Shown here piece by piece: positions 18,088 to 26,634 of a stretch of DNA of 64,000 nucleotides. The translations under genes and the position numbers were made by a program. The notes beneath the pieces are model-generated. The model did not search any database. It was not told where the DNA came from and saw nothing but the letters and a program-made list of their open reading frames with translations. Source of the DNA: an uncultured Croceicoccus sp. (GTDB lineage: Bacteria > Pseudomonadota > Alphaproteobacteria > Sphingomonadales > Sphingomonadaceae); NCBI RefSeq assembly GCF_947496385.1, contig NZ_CANMCP010000003.1, positions 124,001-188,000 of the forward strand, in the 5' to 3' direction. Every line of letters begins with the position of its first letter. The stretch's first letter is position 1.

Positions 18088-19287
18088 ATGGCCGACACCA
18101 AGACCGCCACCGCCGACGAGCTGACGCTGGAGGCGCCCGCGCCCGTTCCCGAGGTGAAGCCGGAAAAGGCGGCCGGGCTGGTCCCTGTATCGGAGGAGAA
18201 GAAATCGAAGCTCGATGAAAAGGTCGACGATTTCGTGTCCGGCCTCATCGCCGAGGACGCCAATTCGCCCGAATTCGGCAAGAAGGTCGACCAGCTCACC
18301 AATATGGGCCGCAAGGAAATCGCCGCGGCGGCGGGGCAATCGAACCGCTTCCTCGACCGGCCGGTCCGCGCCATGGACAAGGATACGGGCGTCGGCAACG
18401 ACCTTGCCGAATTGCGCCGCACGGTGGAAGATCTGGATCCCGGCCGGCAGGGCAAGCTGTCCGGTCCGCGCAAGATCCTGGGCATCATCCCCTTCGGCAA
18501 CAAGCTGAAGAACTATTTCGACAGCTATACCTCGTCCCAAGGGCATATTCAGGCGATCCTGGGCCGGCTCGCATCGGGCAAGGACGAATTGCTGATGGAC
18601 AATGCCGCCATCGATGTGGAGCGGCAGAAGCTGTGGGCCGCGATGGGCGATCTGGAGCAGATGATCCATATTTCGAGGACGCTCGACGCCCGGCTGGAGG
18701 AGGCGGCGAACGATCTCGACATTTCCGATCCCGCCAAGGCGAAGGCGATCCGCGAAACGGCGCTGTTCTACACGCGGCAGCGTACGCAGGATCTGCTGAC
18801 GCAGATGGCGGTGTCGGTGCAGGGCTATCTCGCGCTCGACCTTGTCAAAAAGAACAATGTCGAGCTGGTGAAGGGCGTCGACCGGGCCAGCACGACCACC
18901 GTCGCCGCGCTGCGCACCGCCGTCACCGTCGCGCAGGCCATGACGAATCAGCGTCTCGTCCTCGGCCAGATCACCGCATTGAACGAAACGACCGCGGGCC
19001 TCATCGACAGCACGGGCACGCTCCTGCGCGAACAGACGGGCAAGATCCACGAGCAGGCCGCATCGAGCACGATCCCGCTCGAAACGCTGCAGCGCGCGTT
19101 TCAGAATATCTACGACACGATGGACAATATCGACACGTTCAAGCTGAAGGCATTGGACAGCATGAAGCAGACCGTCGACACGCTGTCCGACGAGGTCGAA
19201 AAATCGCGCGGCTATATCGCGCGGGCCGAAGGCGCCTCGCAGGCGCAGGTCGAGAGCGCCGCCTCCCCGCTGAGCATCGAGGGCTGA
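18088..19287 (+). CDS. Toxic anion resistance protein, TelA family
   Basis: This is a 399-residue, mostly helical cytosolic protein of the TelA/YaaN family, named for tellurite resistance but with unclear molecular function. Conserved parts include NRFLDRPVRAM, GPRKILGIIPFGNKLKNYF (about residues 120-140), the AIDVERQKLW helix and the C-terminal IYDTMDNIDTFK segment. The ATG at 18088 has GGA five bases ahead; an ATG two codons upstream is also possible. Its stop overlaps the start of the XpaC-like gene by one base (TGATG), the pairing also known from Bacillus xpaC-yaaN. Confidence 0.92.
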   Translation: MADTKTATADELTLEAPAPVPEVKPEKAAGLVPVSEEKKSKLDEKVDDFVSGLIAEDANSPEFGKKVDQLTNMGRKEIAAAAGQSNRFLDRPVRAMDKDTGVGNDLAELRRTVEDLDPGRQGKLSGPRKILGIIPFGNKLKNYFDSYTSSQGHIQAILGRLASGKDELLMDNAAIDVERQKLWAAMGDLEQMIHISRTLDARLEEAANDLDISDPAKAKAIRETALFYTRQRTQDLLTQMAVSVQGYLALDLVKKNNVELVKGVDRASTTTVAALRTAVTVAQAMTNQRLVLGQITALNETTAGLIDSTGTLLREQTGKIHEQAASSTIPLETLQRAFQNIYDTMDNIDTFKLKALDSMKQTVDTLSDEVEKSRGYIARAEGASQAQVESAASPLSIEG

Positions 19288-20132
19288 TGGCCGACAGCAC
19301 GCACGAGGCCGACCGGATCATGTCCGGCGCGCGGCAAAGCCTCGCCGACAACCGCGCGGGCGGGCGCCGACGTTCGATCGGCGAGGGTTCGGCCCGGCTG
19401 AAGGCGAAACACGCGAAATTGCGGCTGACGCGGATATTCGTCGCGGTGTTCGCCATCGTCATCGCGGCGATGGGGATCGGGCTGTTCGTCGGCGCGCTGG
19501 GGTTCGAGGGGCTGTTCCTCACCGTTCTGGCTATCATCGTGGTCATGGCCGTCTTGTGGAAGTTCCCGAAGATGGACATGCCGCGCCGCGAAACATTGTC
19601 GCGCGGCGATCTGCGGCAGACGGTCGCGCGGACCGAGCTGTGGCTCGAGAGCAAGCGGGCCGCCCTGCCCGCCCCGGCGGTGCCCATCCTCGACACCATC
19701 GGGGCGCAGCTCGACGGGCTCGGCGTGCAGATGGAGGGCCTCGATGAAAACACGCCCGCCATGCGCGAGGTGCGCAAGCTCGTCACCGAACATCTGCCCG
19801 AAATGGTGTCGAGCTATACCGCGATTCCCCCGCATCTCAGACAGGATGCGCGCGACGGCGGCACCACCCCCGCACAGCAGGTCACCGACGGCCTTGCGCG
19901 GATAAGCGCCGAGATCGACAGCGTGACCCGGCAACTCGCCGAGGGGGCGATCGACGATCTCGCCATTCGCACGAAATTTCTCGACTACCGCTATGGTCAG
20001 GATGTCGCCGCCCTGCCCGATGCATCGGCGACGGCTTTGGGCGCGGACAATGGTGTGCCCTTGACGGATGCGGGCGCACGCGGCACCGCGCTTCCGTCGG
20101 CGACCGACCCGACCGACCGAACAAGGAATTGA
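19287..20132 (+). CDS. XpaC-like protein (5-bromo-4-chloroindolyl phosphate hydrolysis family)
   Basis: This 281-residue protein carries two closely spaced membrane helices at about residues 47-92 (LTRIFVAVFAIVIAAMGIG and LFLTVLAIIVVMAVLW). They follow a basic N-terminus, and a helical cytoplasmic domain and an Ala/Asp-rich disordered tail follow them. Its position directly after telA with a one-base overlap supports the family call, because telA-xpaC pairs are widespread. The enzymatic activity implied by the family name has not been mapped to residues I can see. Confidence 0.75.
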   Translation: MADSTHEADRIMSGARQSLADNRAGGRRRSIGEGSARLKAKHAKLRLTRIFVAVFAIVIAAMGIGLFVGALGFEGLFLTVLAIIVVMAVLWKFPKMDMPRRETLSRGDLRQTVARTELWLESKRAALPAPAVPILDTIGAQLDGLGVQMEGLDENTPAMREVRKLVTEHLPEMVSSYTAIPPHLRQDARDGGTTPAQQVTDGLARISAEIDSVTRQLAEGAIDDLAIRTKFLDYRYGQDVAALPDASATALGADNGVPLTDAGARGTALPSATDPTDRTRN

Positions 20133-20136
20133 ACTG

Positions 20137-20433
20137 ATGCGCGTTGCCGTCCCCCATTCGCTTTCCCGTGCCGAAGTGCGCAGCCGTCTCGACGCGAAGA
20201 AGGACGACATGGCGGGTTTCGTGCCGGGCGGCATGGCCGACATTGAAACCTACTGGCAGGGGGAGGACCGCATGATGATGGTCATCCGCGCCATGGGGCA
20301 GGAGCTCAACGGCCATGTCGATGTCGAGGATACGCAGGTCACGTTCGAGATCGACCTGCCGCTGGCGCTGTCCTTCGTCGAGCCGATGGTGAAGGGCGCA
20401 CTGGAGGAAAAGGGCCGCAAGCTGCTGAGCTAG
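20137..20433 (+). CDS. Polyhydroxyalkanoic acid system family protein
   Basis: This is a 98-residue protein of the small family linked with polyhydroxyalkanoate granules (PHA_gran_rgn type), beginning MRVAVPHSLSRAEVRSRLD and ending EEKGRKLLS. An AAGGA lies ten bases before the ATG, and the gene follows the XpaC-like gene after only four bases, so it is probably the third cistron of the telA operon. No phaC or phasin gene is in the window, so a direct role in PHA metabolism is inference from the family name. Its last four bases overlap the convergent DUF2721 gene. Confidence 0.78.
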   Translation: MRVAVPHSLSRAEVRSRLDAKKDDMAGFVPGGMADIETYWQGEDRMMMVIRAMGQELNGHVDVEDTQVTFEIDLPLALSFVEPMVKGALEEKGRKLLS

Positions 20434-20870
20434 AGGCGGCGCTCCCACTCCAGCAATTCCCGCGGAATGCGCAGCGACGCCGACGCGAGCCGCGTTTCGG
20501 TGAGAAACAGCCCCAGCGCCCACATCAAGAGCGACAGCGCGATGAAGAAAAACAGCGCGTCGAGCCAGTCGTAGCGCGCGTGCCACACCGCCGTCATGAA
20601 GATCGACACCACGGTAAGCCCGATGGATAAAGCGCTGAGCACGAGGAGCAGCATCGCCCGGTTGATGAGGTTGATCCGCCGGTCGAGAATGCGGATTTCG
20701 CGCACGACCTGATCGTGCTCCGACCCTTCGGTCGCGGCGTGGAGTGCCTGCACCGTGCGGGCCCGGTCGACCACGCGCCCCAACCGCCCGGCCAGCATGT
20801 TGAGCATGTTGCCGATCGCGACCAGCACGAACACCGGCGCAAGGGCGAGCTGAATGGTCTGTGCGATCAT
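20430..20870 (-). CDS. DUF2721 domain membrane protein
   Basis: This 146-residue protein has three predicted membrane helices. One is N-terminal (about 5-25). A pair at about 72-125 follows a charged loop containing GRLGRVVDRARTVQ and the REIRILDRRINLINRAMLL segment typical of DUF2721. The function is unknown. It is the last gene of the minus-strand mannose cluster, 43 bases after manA, so it may simply share the transcript. Confidence 0.85.
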   Translation of the reverse strand: MIAQTIQLALAPVFVLVAIGNMLNMLAGRLGRVVDRARTVQALHAATEGSEHDQVVREIRILDRRINLINRAMLLLVLSALSIGLTVVSIFMTAVWHARYDWLDALFFFIALSLLMWALGLFLTETRLASASLRIPRELLEWERRL

Positions 20871-20913
20871 CGCTGCGCCATCGCGGGGTCGCTGAATCCA
20901 TTGCGCGCACGTT

Positions 20914-21717
20914 TCAGCATGGCCGCGTCACCAGGCAAAGCCCATCGTCCGCGAACCGCACCGCATCGATTCCATGCGCCAGCGCACAGCCCCCCGGCGC
21001 CACCTCTTCGCCATCGACGGTCACCGACCCTTCGCGCGGGATGACGAGCAGCGGCCCCGTATATTGCGCGCGCAGTTCCGCGTCCGGCTGTCCGTCGAGG
21101 CGGTCGAGCACGAAAAACGGCCCTTCGACCAGCCGCTGCGTCCCGCGCGCTGGCACGTGAAAGCGCAGATGCGGATCGTGCGGCGTGCCGGTGGCAACGG
21201 CGATCCCCTCGTCGAGGTGCAATTCGCGCGGGCGCCCGTAATCATAGAGGCGGTAGGTGATGTCGCTGTTCTGCTGCACCTCGATCAGGCTGACGCCCGC
21301 ACCGATGGCATGCACGGTATTGGCAGGGATGTAGAAGAAATCGCCCGCCCGCACCGCGTGCCAGACCAGCATATCCTCGATACTGCCGTCCTCGGCCGCC
21401 GCGCGCATCGTCTCCGCATCGACATCCTCGGAAAAGCCGATGCCGAGCGCCGCGCCCGGCTCGGCGTCGATCACGTACCAGCATTCCTCCTTGCCCTGGC
21501 GGCCCTGCCCCTTCGCCTCGGTCTGGGCGTCGCTGGGGTGGTTCTGAATCGACAGTTTCTCGCTGGTGAAGATATATTTGACGAGCAGCTGATCGAGCGT
21601 TTCGGGCGGTTCGAACCAGATTTCGCCGATCCGCGTGCCCTCCGGCGCCACGAACGGCGCCGGCAGCCGGTCCCGGCCCCAGGGCTTTTCGACCGTGCGG
21701 GTGGACAGCACCGTCAC
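20914..21717 (-). CDS. manA: Class I mannose-6-phosphate isomerase (short form)
   Basis: ManA interconverts fructose-6-P and mannose-6-P, the entry point to GDP-mannose. The protein is 267 residues, shorter than the classical form of about 390. The cupin metal site is visible: the IQNHPSDAQTEAKG stretch with its Gln and His ligands, the EECWYVIDA segment and the AGDFFYIPANTVHAIG motif. It begins with GTG, overlapping the manC stop by four bases (GTGA), so it is translationally coupled. Downstream of manC and the GT4/GH130 genes, it most likely feeds the same mannose pathway. Confidence 0.92.
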   Translation of the reverse strand: MTVLSTRTVEKPWGRDRLPAPFVAPEGTRIGEIWFEPPETLDQLLVKYIFTSEKLSIQNHPSDAQTEAKGQGRQGKEECWYVIDAEPGAALGIGFSEDVDAETMRAAAEDGSIEDMLVWHAVRAGDFFYIPANTVHAIGAGVSLIEVQQNSDITYRLYDYGRPRELHLDEGIAVATGTPHDPHLRFHVPARGTQRLVEGPFFVLDRLDGQPDAELRAQYTGPLLVIPREGSVTVDGEEVAPGGCALAHGIDAVRFADDGLCLVTRPC

Positions 21718-22745
21718 TGGTTGACTGCCCCGGACAGCTTGCCGACCTTTTGCGCACCGGCGGCCGTCGTGATCATCACGTCATTGCCGTCGACGACCAC
21801 GATCACATCCTCCAGCCCGATGACCGACACGCGCGGCCCGTCGCTGTCTACCATGACGCGGCGGCAATCGACCAGCTCGACGTCGCCCTGCGCCATGTTT
21901 CCGTCACCGTCGCCGCCGCGCGCCTCGTGCAGGGCTTGCCAGTTGCCGATGTCGGACCAGCGCATGTCGGCGGGCACCATCGCGGCGGAGCGCGTGTTTT
22001 CCATCACCGCGTAATCGACCGATTCCCCCTCGATCACCGAAAACGCGCCCGCATCGGGGTAGAAGCGCGCATCCTCCTCGCGCCCCTTGGCAACCGATTT
22101 GCGCACCGCGTCGGCAAGTTCGGGCCGGTGGCTGGCGAGCTCGTCCATGAACGTGCCGGCACGGAAGGCGAAAATGCCGCCGTTCCACGCATAGCCGCCA
22201 TCGGCCAGGAACGCCTCCGCCGTGTCGCGATCGGGCTTTTCCACGAAACGCTCGATGCGATAGCCGGCCTCGTCGATCGGCGCGCCCTGCTTGATATAGC
22301 CGAAGCCGGTTTCGGGCGCGGTGGCGGCGATGCCGAACGCCACGAGCCAGCCTTCGCGCGCGAGCTCGCCGGCCTTCGTCGCGGCTTGCGCGAAGGCCGC
22401 GGGATCGCCGATGTGATGATCGCTCGGACAGACGAGCATGATCGCGTCCTCATCGAGGCGACACGCGGCGAGCGCGATGGCCGCAGCGGTGTTCTTCGCC
22501 GCCGGCTCCACGATGAGCGTGCCCCGCCCGTCCAGCTGCTCCTCCACCAGCGCGACATGCGCCGCGCCCGCAACCACGACCGGCGCACCGAAACAGGTTT
22601 CGTCGCCGCAACGGTCGAGCGTTTCACGAAACAGCGGCGTCCCGCCGATCAGTGGCAGGAACGGCTTGGGCCGAACCGCGCGCGAACGGGGCCACAGCCT
22701 CGTCCCGCTCCCGCCGCACAAGATTACAGGAGTTATCGACGGCAT
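21714..22745 (-). CDS. manC: Mannose-1-phosphate guanylyltransferase (GDP-mannose pyrophosphorylase)
   Basis: ManC makes GDP-mannose from mannose-1-phosphate and GTP. The 343-residue protein is the single-domain form without a fused isomerase, consistent with a separate manA next door. The nucleotide-binding signature LCGGSGTRLWPRSR (about 9-22), the sugar-binding FVEKPD motif and the GNWQALHE region are present. The ATG at 22745 (MPSITPV) follows an AAGGG and is preferred over an ATG five codons upstream. The cluster has no phosphomannomutase, so mannose-1-P must come from elsewhere or from the GH130 enzyme. Confidence 0.93.
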   Translation of the reverse strand: MPSITPVILCGGSGTRLWPRSRAVRPKPFLPLIGGTPLFRETLDRCGDETCFGAPVVVAGAAHVALVEEQLDGRGTLIVEPAAKNTAAAIALAACRLDEDAIMLVCPSDHHIGDPAAFAQAATKAGELAREGWLVAFGIAATAPETGFGYIKQGAPIDEAGYRIERFVEKPDRDTAEAFLADGGYAWNGGIFAFRAGTFMDELASHRPELADAVRKSVAKGREEDARFYPDAGAFSVIEGESVDYAVMENTRSAAMVPADMRWSDIGNWQALHEARGGDGDGNMAQGDVELVDCRRVMVDSDGPRVSVIGLEDVIVVVDGNDVMITTAAGAQKVGKLSGAVNQ

Positions 22746-22800
22746 CACAAAACCCTTCACCTTACCCCATCATCACGAAAGCCGCCCCCACAGCCCTCCA

Positions 22801-24105
22801 TCATTCCATTATCTGCAACAGGCCATCGACCGTGCTCGTCGCGAAACCGACCGCGCTGTCCGAAATGCCATAGGGGATCAGGATTTGCTCCCCCATTTTC
22901 ATCACGCCGCAGGTATAGACCACATTCGGCACGTAACCCGACCGGTCGTCATCTTCCGCCGTCAATACCGGGGCCTTGCTTCGCGCGAGAACCTTCGACG
23001 GATCGTCCCGGTCGAGCAAGGCACAGCCCAGCGAATATTTGCGCATCGCGCCGACCCCGTGGGTAAACAGCAACCAGCCATGTTCGGTCAGCACCGGGCT
23101 GCCGCAATTGCCGATCTGGATGAACTCCCACGGATATTTCGGCCCCATGAGCAGCACGCCTTCGTCGTCCCACCGGTCGATCCTGTCGGAGCGGAGCAGG
23201 AACAGGTTCTTGCCGTCCTGCCGCCCGACCATCGCATAGCGTCCGTCGATCTTCTGCGGGAAGAGCGCCATGCCCTTGTTACGCCCCGCGGCCCCCTCGA
23301 TCGGTTCGAGCGTGAAGCTGCGGAAATCGCGGGTGCGCAGCAATTCGGAACGGATCGCATGCCCGCTATAGGCGGTATAGGTGCCGATCCATTCGTAATC
23401 CCCGCCGCCATGGTCGAAACGCACCAGGCGCAGATCCTCAAGCCCGCCCGATTGCTGTTCGGTGATGGGGAAGATGACGGTGTGCGAAAGATTGCTGTCC
23501 GGGTTGCGGAACACGGTGACCGCGCCATCGCCGGCGACCTCGGCCTCGCCGCTGTCGACCGCGGTGGCAAAGGCGCCCTGCGGCCAGAGCGTGAATTCCC
23601 CGTCGCGGTCCATGATCCCTTCGCGAAAGGCGATGGAGCTGATGTGCCCCTCCCCCACCGCGCGGAGCGACAGGACGAAACGACAGCTGTCCTCGTCCAG
23701 CCCGGACTGATCGGGATGGGGCACGATCGACGGGTTCATCAACGCCGCCGCCGCATAGGTATATTCGTGGCAGAAATAGCTGCCGATGAGCTTGCGCCGC
23801 ATGTCGCCGAAACGCGCGGCGTCGAGGCCGAGCACGTCCTCCACCTCGCGATAACGCTCCTCGAACACCGCCTCCGTCTGCCAGTGGCGTTCGCTAAAAT
23901 CGGTCAGCACGCGCTTGTATTCGGTCGCGACCGCCGCATCGGACAGGTTCGCGATATCTTCCACCAGCCGCATGGCGCGATTGCCATCGGCGGTGCGGGC
24001 CTGCCAGCCCAGGTGAAACGGCCTTAGAACAACGCGCGACGGATCGGCATGAAGCCGCTTATCGGATATGTTTAGTGGACTTTCCGGATAGTCGCTGGTT
24101 CTCAA
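22801..24105 (-). CDS. Glycoside hydrolase family 130 protein (mannoside phosphorylase or mannosidase)
   Basis: GH130 enzymes act on beta-mannosides; many are phosphorylases that split them with phosphate to release alpha-mannose-1-phosphate. The 434-residue protein carries the family core: EDLRLVRFDH, GRNKGMALFP, and the strongly conserved block GNCGSPVLTEHGWLLFTHGVG, followed by YVPNVVYTCG in the last quarter. There is no signal peptide, so it is cytosolic. No ATG fits near the N-terminus. I chose a TTG at 24105 with GGGAG upstream, which overlaps the glycosyltransferase gene by 47 bases; a TTG at 24144 is an alternative. Phosphorylase versus hydrolase is not settled by these motifs. Confidence 0.88.
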   Translation of the reverse strand: MRTSDYPESPLNISDKRLHADPSRVVLRPFHLGWQARTADGNRAMRLVEDIANLSDAAVATEYKRVLTDFSERHWQTEAVFEERYREVEDVLGLDAARFGDMRRKLIGSYFCHEYTYAAAALMNPSIVPHPDQSGLDEDSCRFVLSLRAVGEGHISSIAFREGIMDRDGEFTLWPQGAFATAVDSGEAEVAGDGAVTVFRNPDSNLSHTVIFPITEQQSGGLEDLRLVRFDHGGGDYEWIGTYTAYSGHAIRSELLRTRDFRSFTLEPIEGAAGRNKGMALFPQKIDGRYAMVGRQDGKNLFLLRSDRIDRWDDEGVLLMGPKYPWEFIQIGNCGSPVLTEHGWLLFTHGVGAMRKYSLGCALLDRDDPSKVLARSKAPVLTAEDDDRSGYVPNVVYTCGVMKMGEQILIPYGISDSAVGFATSTVDGLLQIME

Positions 24106-26410
24106 AAAGATCTCCCGTCGAATTGCCCGGCTGCGAACGCGCAAGAGCCGTCATCGCATAGTAGGACAACTGGAATGCCAGTATCGACTCCGCTCCGCAA
24201 TTGCGATTCGCGCCGCGCGGCGTGATTCCATCGCGGCAATGCCCGGTTCTGATGTCAGCCAGATGAACTCCGCGATCATTGCCGCCGAAAAACCAGCAAT
24301 AGGCGATGCGCGCATGCTCGAACCAGCGCGCCTCGCCCGTGACGGCAAAGGCCGCCGCCGCCGCCTCGATCGCGGCAAGCGCCTCGAGCGGTTGTTGATC
24401 GAAGGGCAGGATTTCGTGGGCAAGGTTGAAACTGTCCGAACCGACGGGGCGGAAATTCCCGGTCGCGGAGCGTTGCTGCTCGTTGATCCAGGCGAGGCTG
24501 GACAGCCCGGCCTCCAGCCATTCGTCGCGCCCGCAAATGCGTCCCGCCTCGATCAAGGCCTGCGACAGGCGCGGATTGTCGTAGCCCACCACCGCCTCGA
24601 ACCAGGCCCAGTCCGGCCGCCGCGCCGCCGCGATCAAGCGGCACAGAAACGCCCCGCCGTTTTCAAGCACGGCGCGCGCCTGTTCATGGTCCGGCTCCTG
24701 CGCAAGCCGCCCGGCCGCGCCCAGCATGGTGAACGCCACCGTGCGCGGCGAATCGAGTTCGGCGACGGCAGGCAAGGCCTCGTCGAAAAGGGTTTTCGCC
24801 CACCAGCGCAAATCCTCGTCCCGGCCCCGCGCGCAGGTCTGACCCAGCGCCCAGAGCGAGCGGCCATTGCTGTCGTCCGATCCCTCCTCCTCGCACCACC
24901 GGCGGTCGAAACCCATGAAATTGCGGAAACGGCGGCGATCGGGGTTCCACGCCTGCTGAATGAAGGAGGCAAAGCCCGACGCCATGCGCGCCGCTTCGTC
25001 GTCGCCCATCGCCTCGGCCACGTTGACGAGCATCAGCGCGCGGGCATTGTCGTCCACGCAATATCCGTGGCGCCGGTCGGGCACCCTTCCGATCGCGTGC
25101 TGATACATGCCGGTGTCGTCGCACATCGCGGTAAAGCCCGACATGCCCGGCATCGCGAGCAGCGGCACGGGCGTCCCCGCCTGGCGCGCGACCACCCGGT
25201 TGAGCAGGCCGGCCGTCGCATCGGCAAAGCGCGGCCAGATCGTCTTGCGCCCGCGGGCATAGGCGCGCCGTTGCATCGCCTCCAGCCGTTCGGGCTCGTC
25301 GAGCAGGCCGTTGACGGCGTTCGCGATACCCTCGCTGTCGCCCGGCGCCACGAACTCGCCCACGCCCTCGCTCAGTAATTCGCGCGCGTGAAGATAGGGC
25401 GTCGACACCACCGCCTTGCCCAGCGCGACGGCATAGCTGAGCGTGCCGGAGGTCGATTGCTGCATATTGGGATAGGCGGTGATGTAGATGTCGCAGCTTT
25501 CCAGCTGATCAAGCAGTTCGTCGGTATCGACGAAGCGATTGTCCCACACCACGTGATCCGTTACGCCCAGCCTCTCGGCCAGCGCCTTCAGCCCGTCGCG
25601 ATAGCTCTCGCCCTCCTGCGCGACGAGATTGGGATGCGTCGCGCCGACGATGCGATAGATCGTTTCGGGATGGCGCGCGACGATGGACGGCAACGCCTCG
25701 ATCACGTTCTCCAGCCCCTTGCCCGGTCCGAGCAGGCCGAAGCTGGTCAGCACCCTGCGGCCTTCGAGGCCCATGCGCGCCTTGAACTCGGCCTGCCGGC
25801 CAAACGGGCGGTCGGGTGCGCCATGTTCGATCACCGCGACACGATCGGCCCCCACGCCATAGCGTCCGGCGAGGAGATTGGCCGAATGGCGCGACATCAC
25901 CATCACCCGGCTCGCCCGGTTCAGCAGGTGATCGAGAATTTCACGCTGCCGTTCCGACGGGTCGGCCAGCACCGTATGCAGGGTGAGCACCAGCGGCGCG
26001 GCCAGCCGGTCCACGAGGTCGAGGACCATCTCGCCCGACGTGCCGCCGAAAATGCCATATTCGTGCTGCAGCCAGACGGCATCGACGCCGCTTTCGTTGA
26101 TACGCCGCGCCGCCCGGGCGTAGGACGCGGCATCGTGCGCCGCGATCGTGCCGGCGACGTCGTCATAGGAAAGACCCTGCGCCGGATCGTCCATGGCATA
26201 GATGTCGAGTGCGATTTCCGGATGGAACCGGGCGAGCTGTTCAACGATGTCGCCGGTAAAGGTCGCGATCCCGCATTGGCGCGGGGTGTAGGTTCCGATG
26301 AGTGCGACCCGCCTGTGCACCGGATCGCCACCCTCGTTCGCGGGATCGGCGCTCTTGCGCTCCTTCTGGAACAGGGAAACCACGTCGGATACAACGGGAT
26401 TTTCGGTCAT
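24059..26410 (-). CDS. GT4 glycosyltransferase fused to alpha/alpha-toroid domain
   Basis: This 783-residue protein has two parts. Residues 35-410 form a GT-B glycosyltransferase of family 4, with the N-terminal TPRQCGIATFTGD loop, SRHSANLL, the nucleotide-sugar region GLLGPGKGLENVIEALP and STSGTLSYAVALGKAVVSTPY. Residues 425-760 are helical with repeated aromatic/Gly motifs (HGYCVDDNARAL, NFMGFDRRWCEEEGSDDSNGRSLWALG, HEILPFDQQPLEALA), as in (alpha/alpha) barrel glycosidase-like proteins. It heads the operon with GH130, manC and manA, so GDP-mannose is the likely donor. The acceptor is unknown. It has no signal peptide or membrane helix and the ATG start is clear. Confidence 0.85.
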   Translation of the reverse strand: MTENPVVSDVVSLFQKERKSADPANEGGDPVHRRVALIGTYTPRQCGIATFTGDIVEQLARFHPEIALDIYAMDDPAQGLSYDDVAGTIAAHDAASYARAARRINESGVDAVWLQHEYGIFGGTSGEMVLDLVDRLAAPLVLTLHTVLADPSERQREILDHLLNRASRVMVMSRHSANLLAGRYGVGADRVAVIEHGAPDRPFGRQAEFKARMGLEGRRVLTSFGLLGPGKGLENVIEALPSIVARHPETIYRIVGATHPNLVAQEGESYRDGLKALAERLGVTDHVVWDNRFVDTDELLDQLESCDIYITAYPNMQQSTSGTLSYAVALGKAVVSTPYLHARELLSEGVGEFVAPGDSEGIANAVNGLLDEPERLEAMQRRAYARGRKTIWPRFADATAGLLNRVVARQAGTPVPLLAMPGMSGFTAMCDDTGMYQHAIGRVPDRRHGYCVDDNARALMLVNVAEAMGDDEAARMASGFASFIQQAWNPDRRRFRNFMGFDRRWCEEEGSDDSNGRSLWALGQTCARGRDEDLRWWAKTLFDEALPAVAELDSPRTVAFTMLGAAGRLAQEPDHEQARAVLENGGAFLCRLIAAARRPDWAWFEAVVGYDNPRLSQALIEAGRICGRDEWLEAGLSSLAWINEQQRSATGNFRPVGSDSFNLAHEILPFDQQPLEALAAIEAAAAAFAVTGEARWFEHARIAYCWFFGGNDRGVHLADIRTGHCRDGITPRGANRNCGAESILAFQLSYYAMTALARSQPGNSTGDLFENQRLSGKSTKHIR

Positions 26411-26634
26411 CGGCGCGAACCTTTAAATAAAGCGTTAACCTCGTTAATCCAGTGCCTTGCGAGTGGTTCCCGCGATTGCGAACATCGGTCCGAATACGGG
26501 CCAGTTTGCCCTCTCGCACCGTTCGAGACGAGTCGAAAAAGCGTCCACCACCAACATCCTACGCCCTTTTTTCGCAAAGCGCGAAGATTTTGTGCGGTTG
26601 CGAGATAACCCGCCGTCGCCACGCGCCGCCGCGC

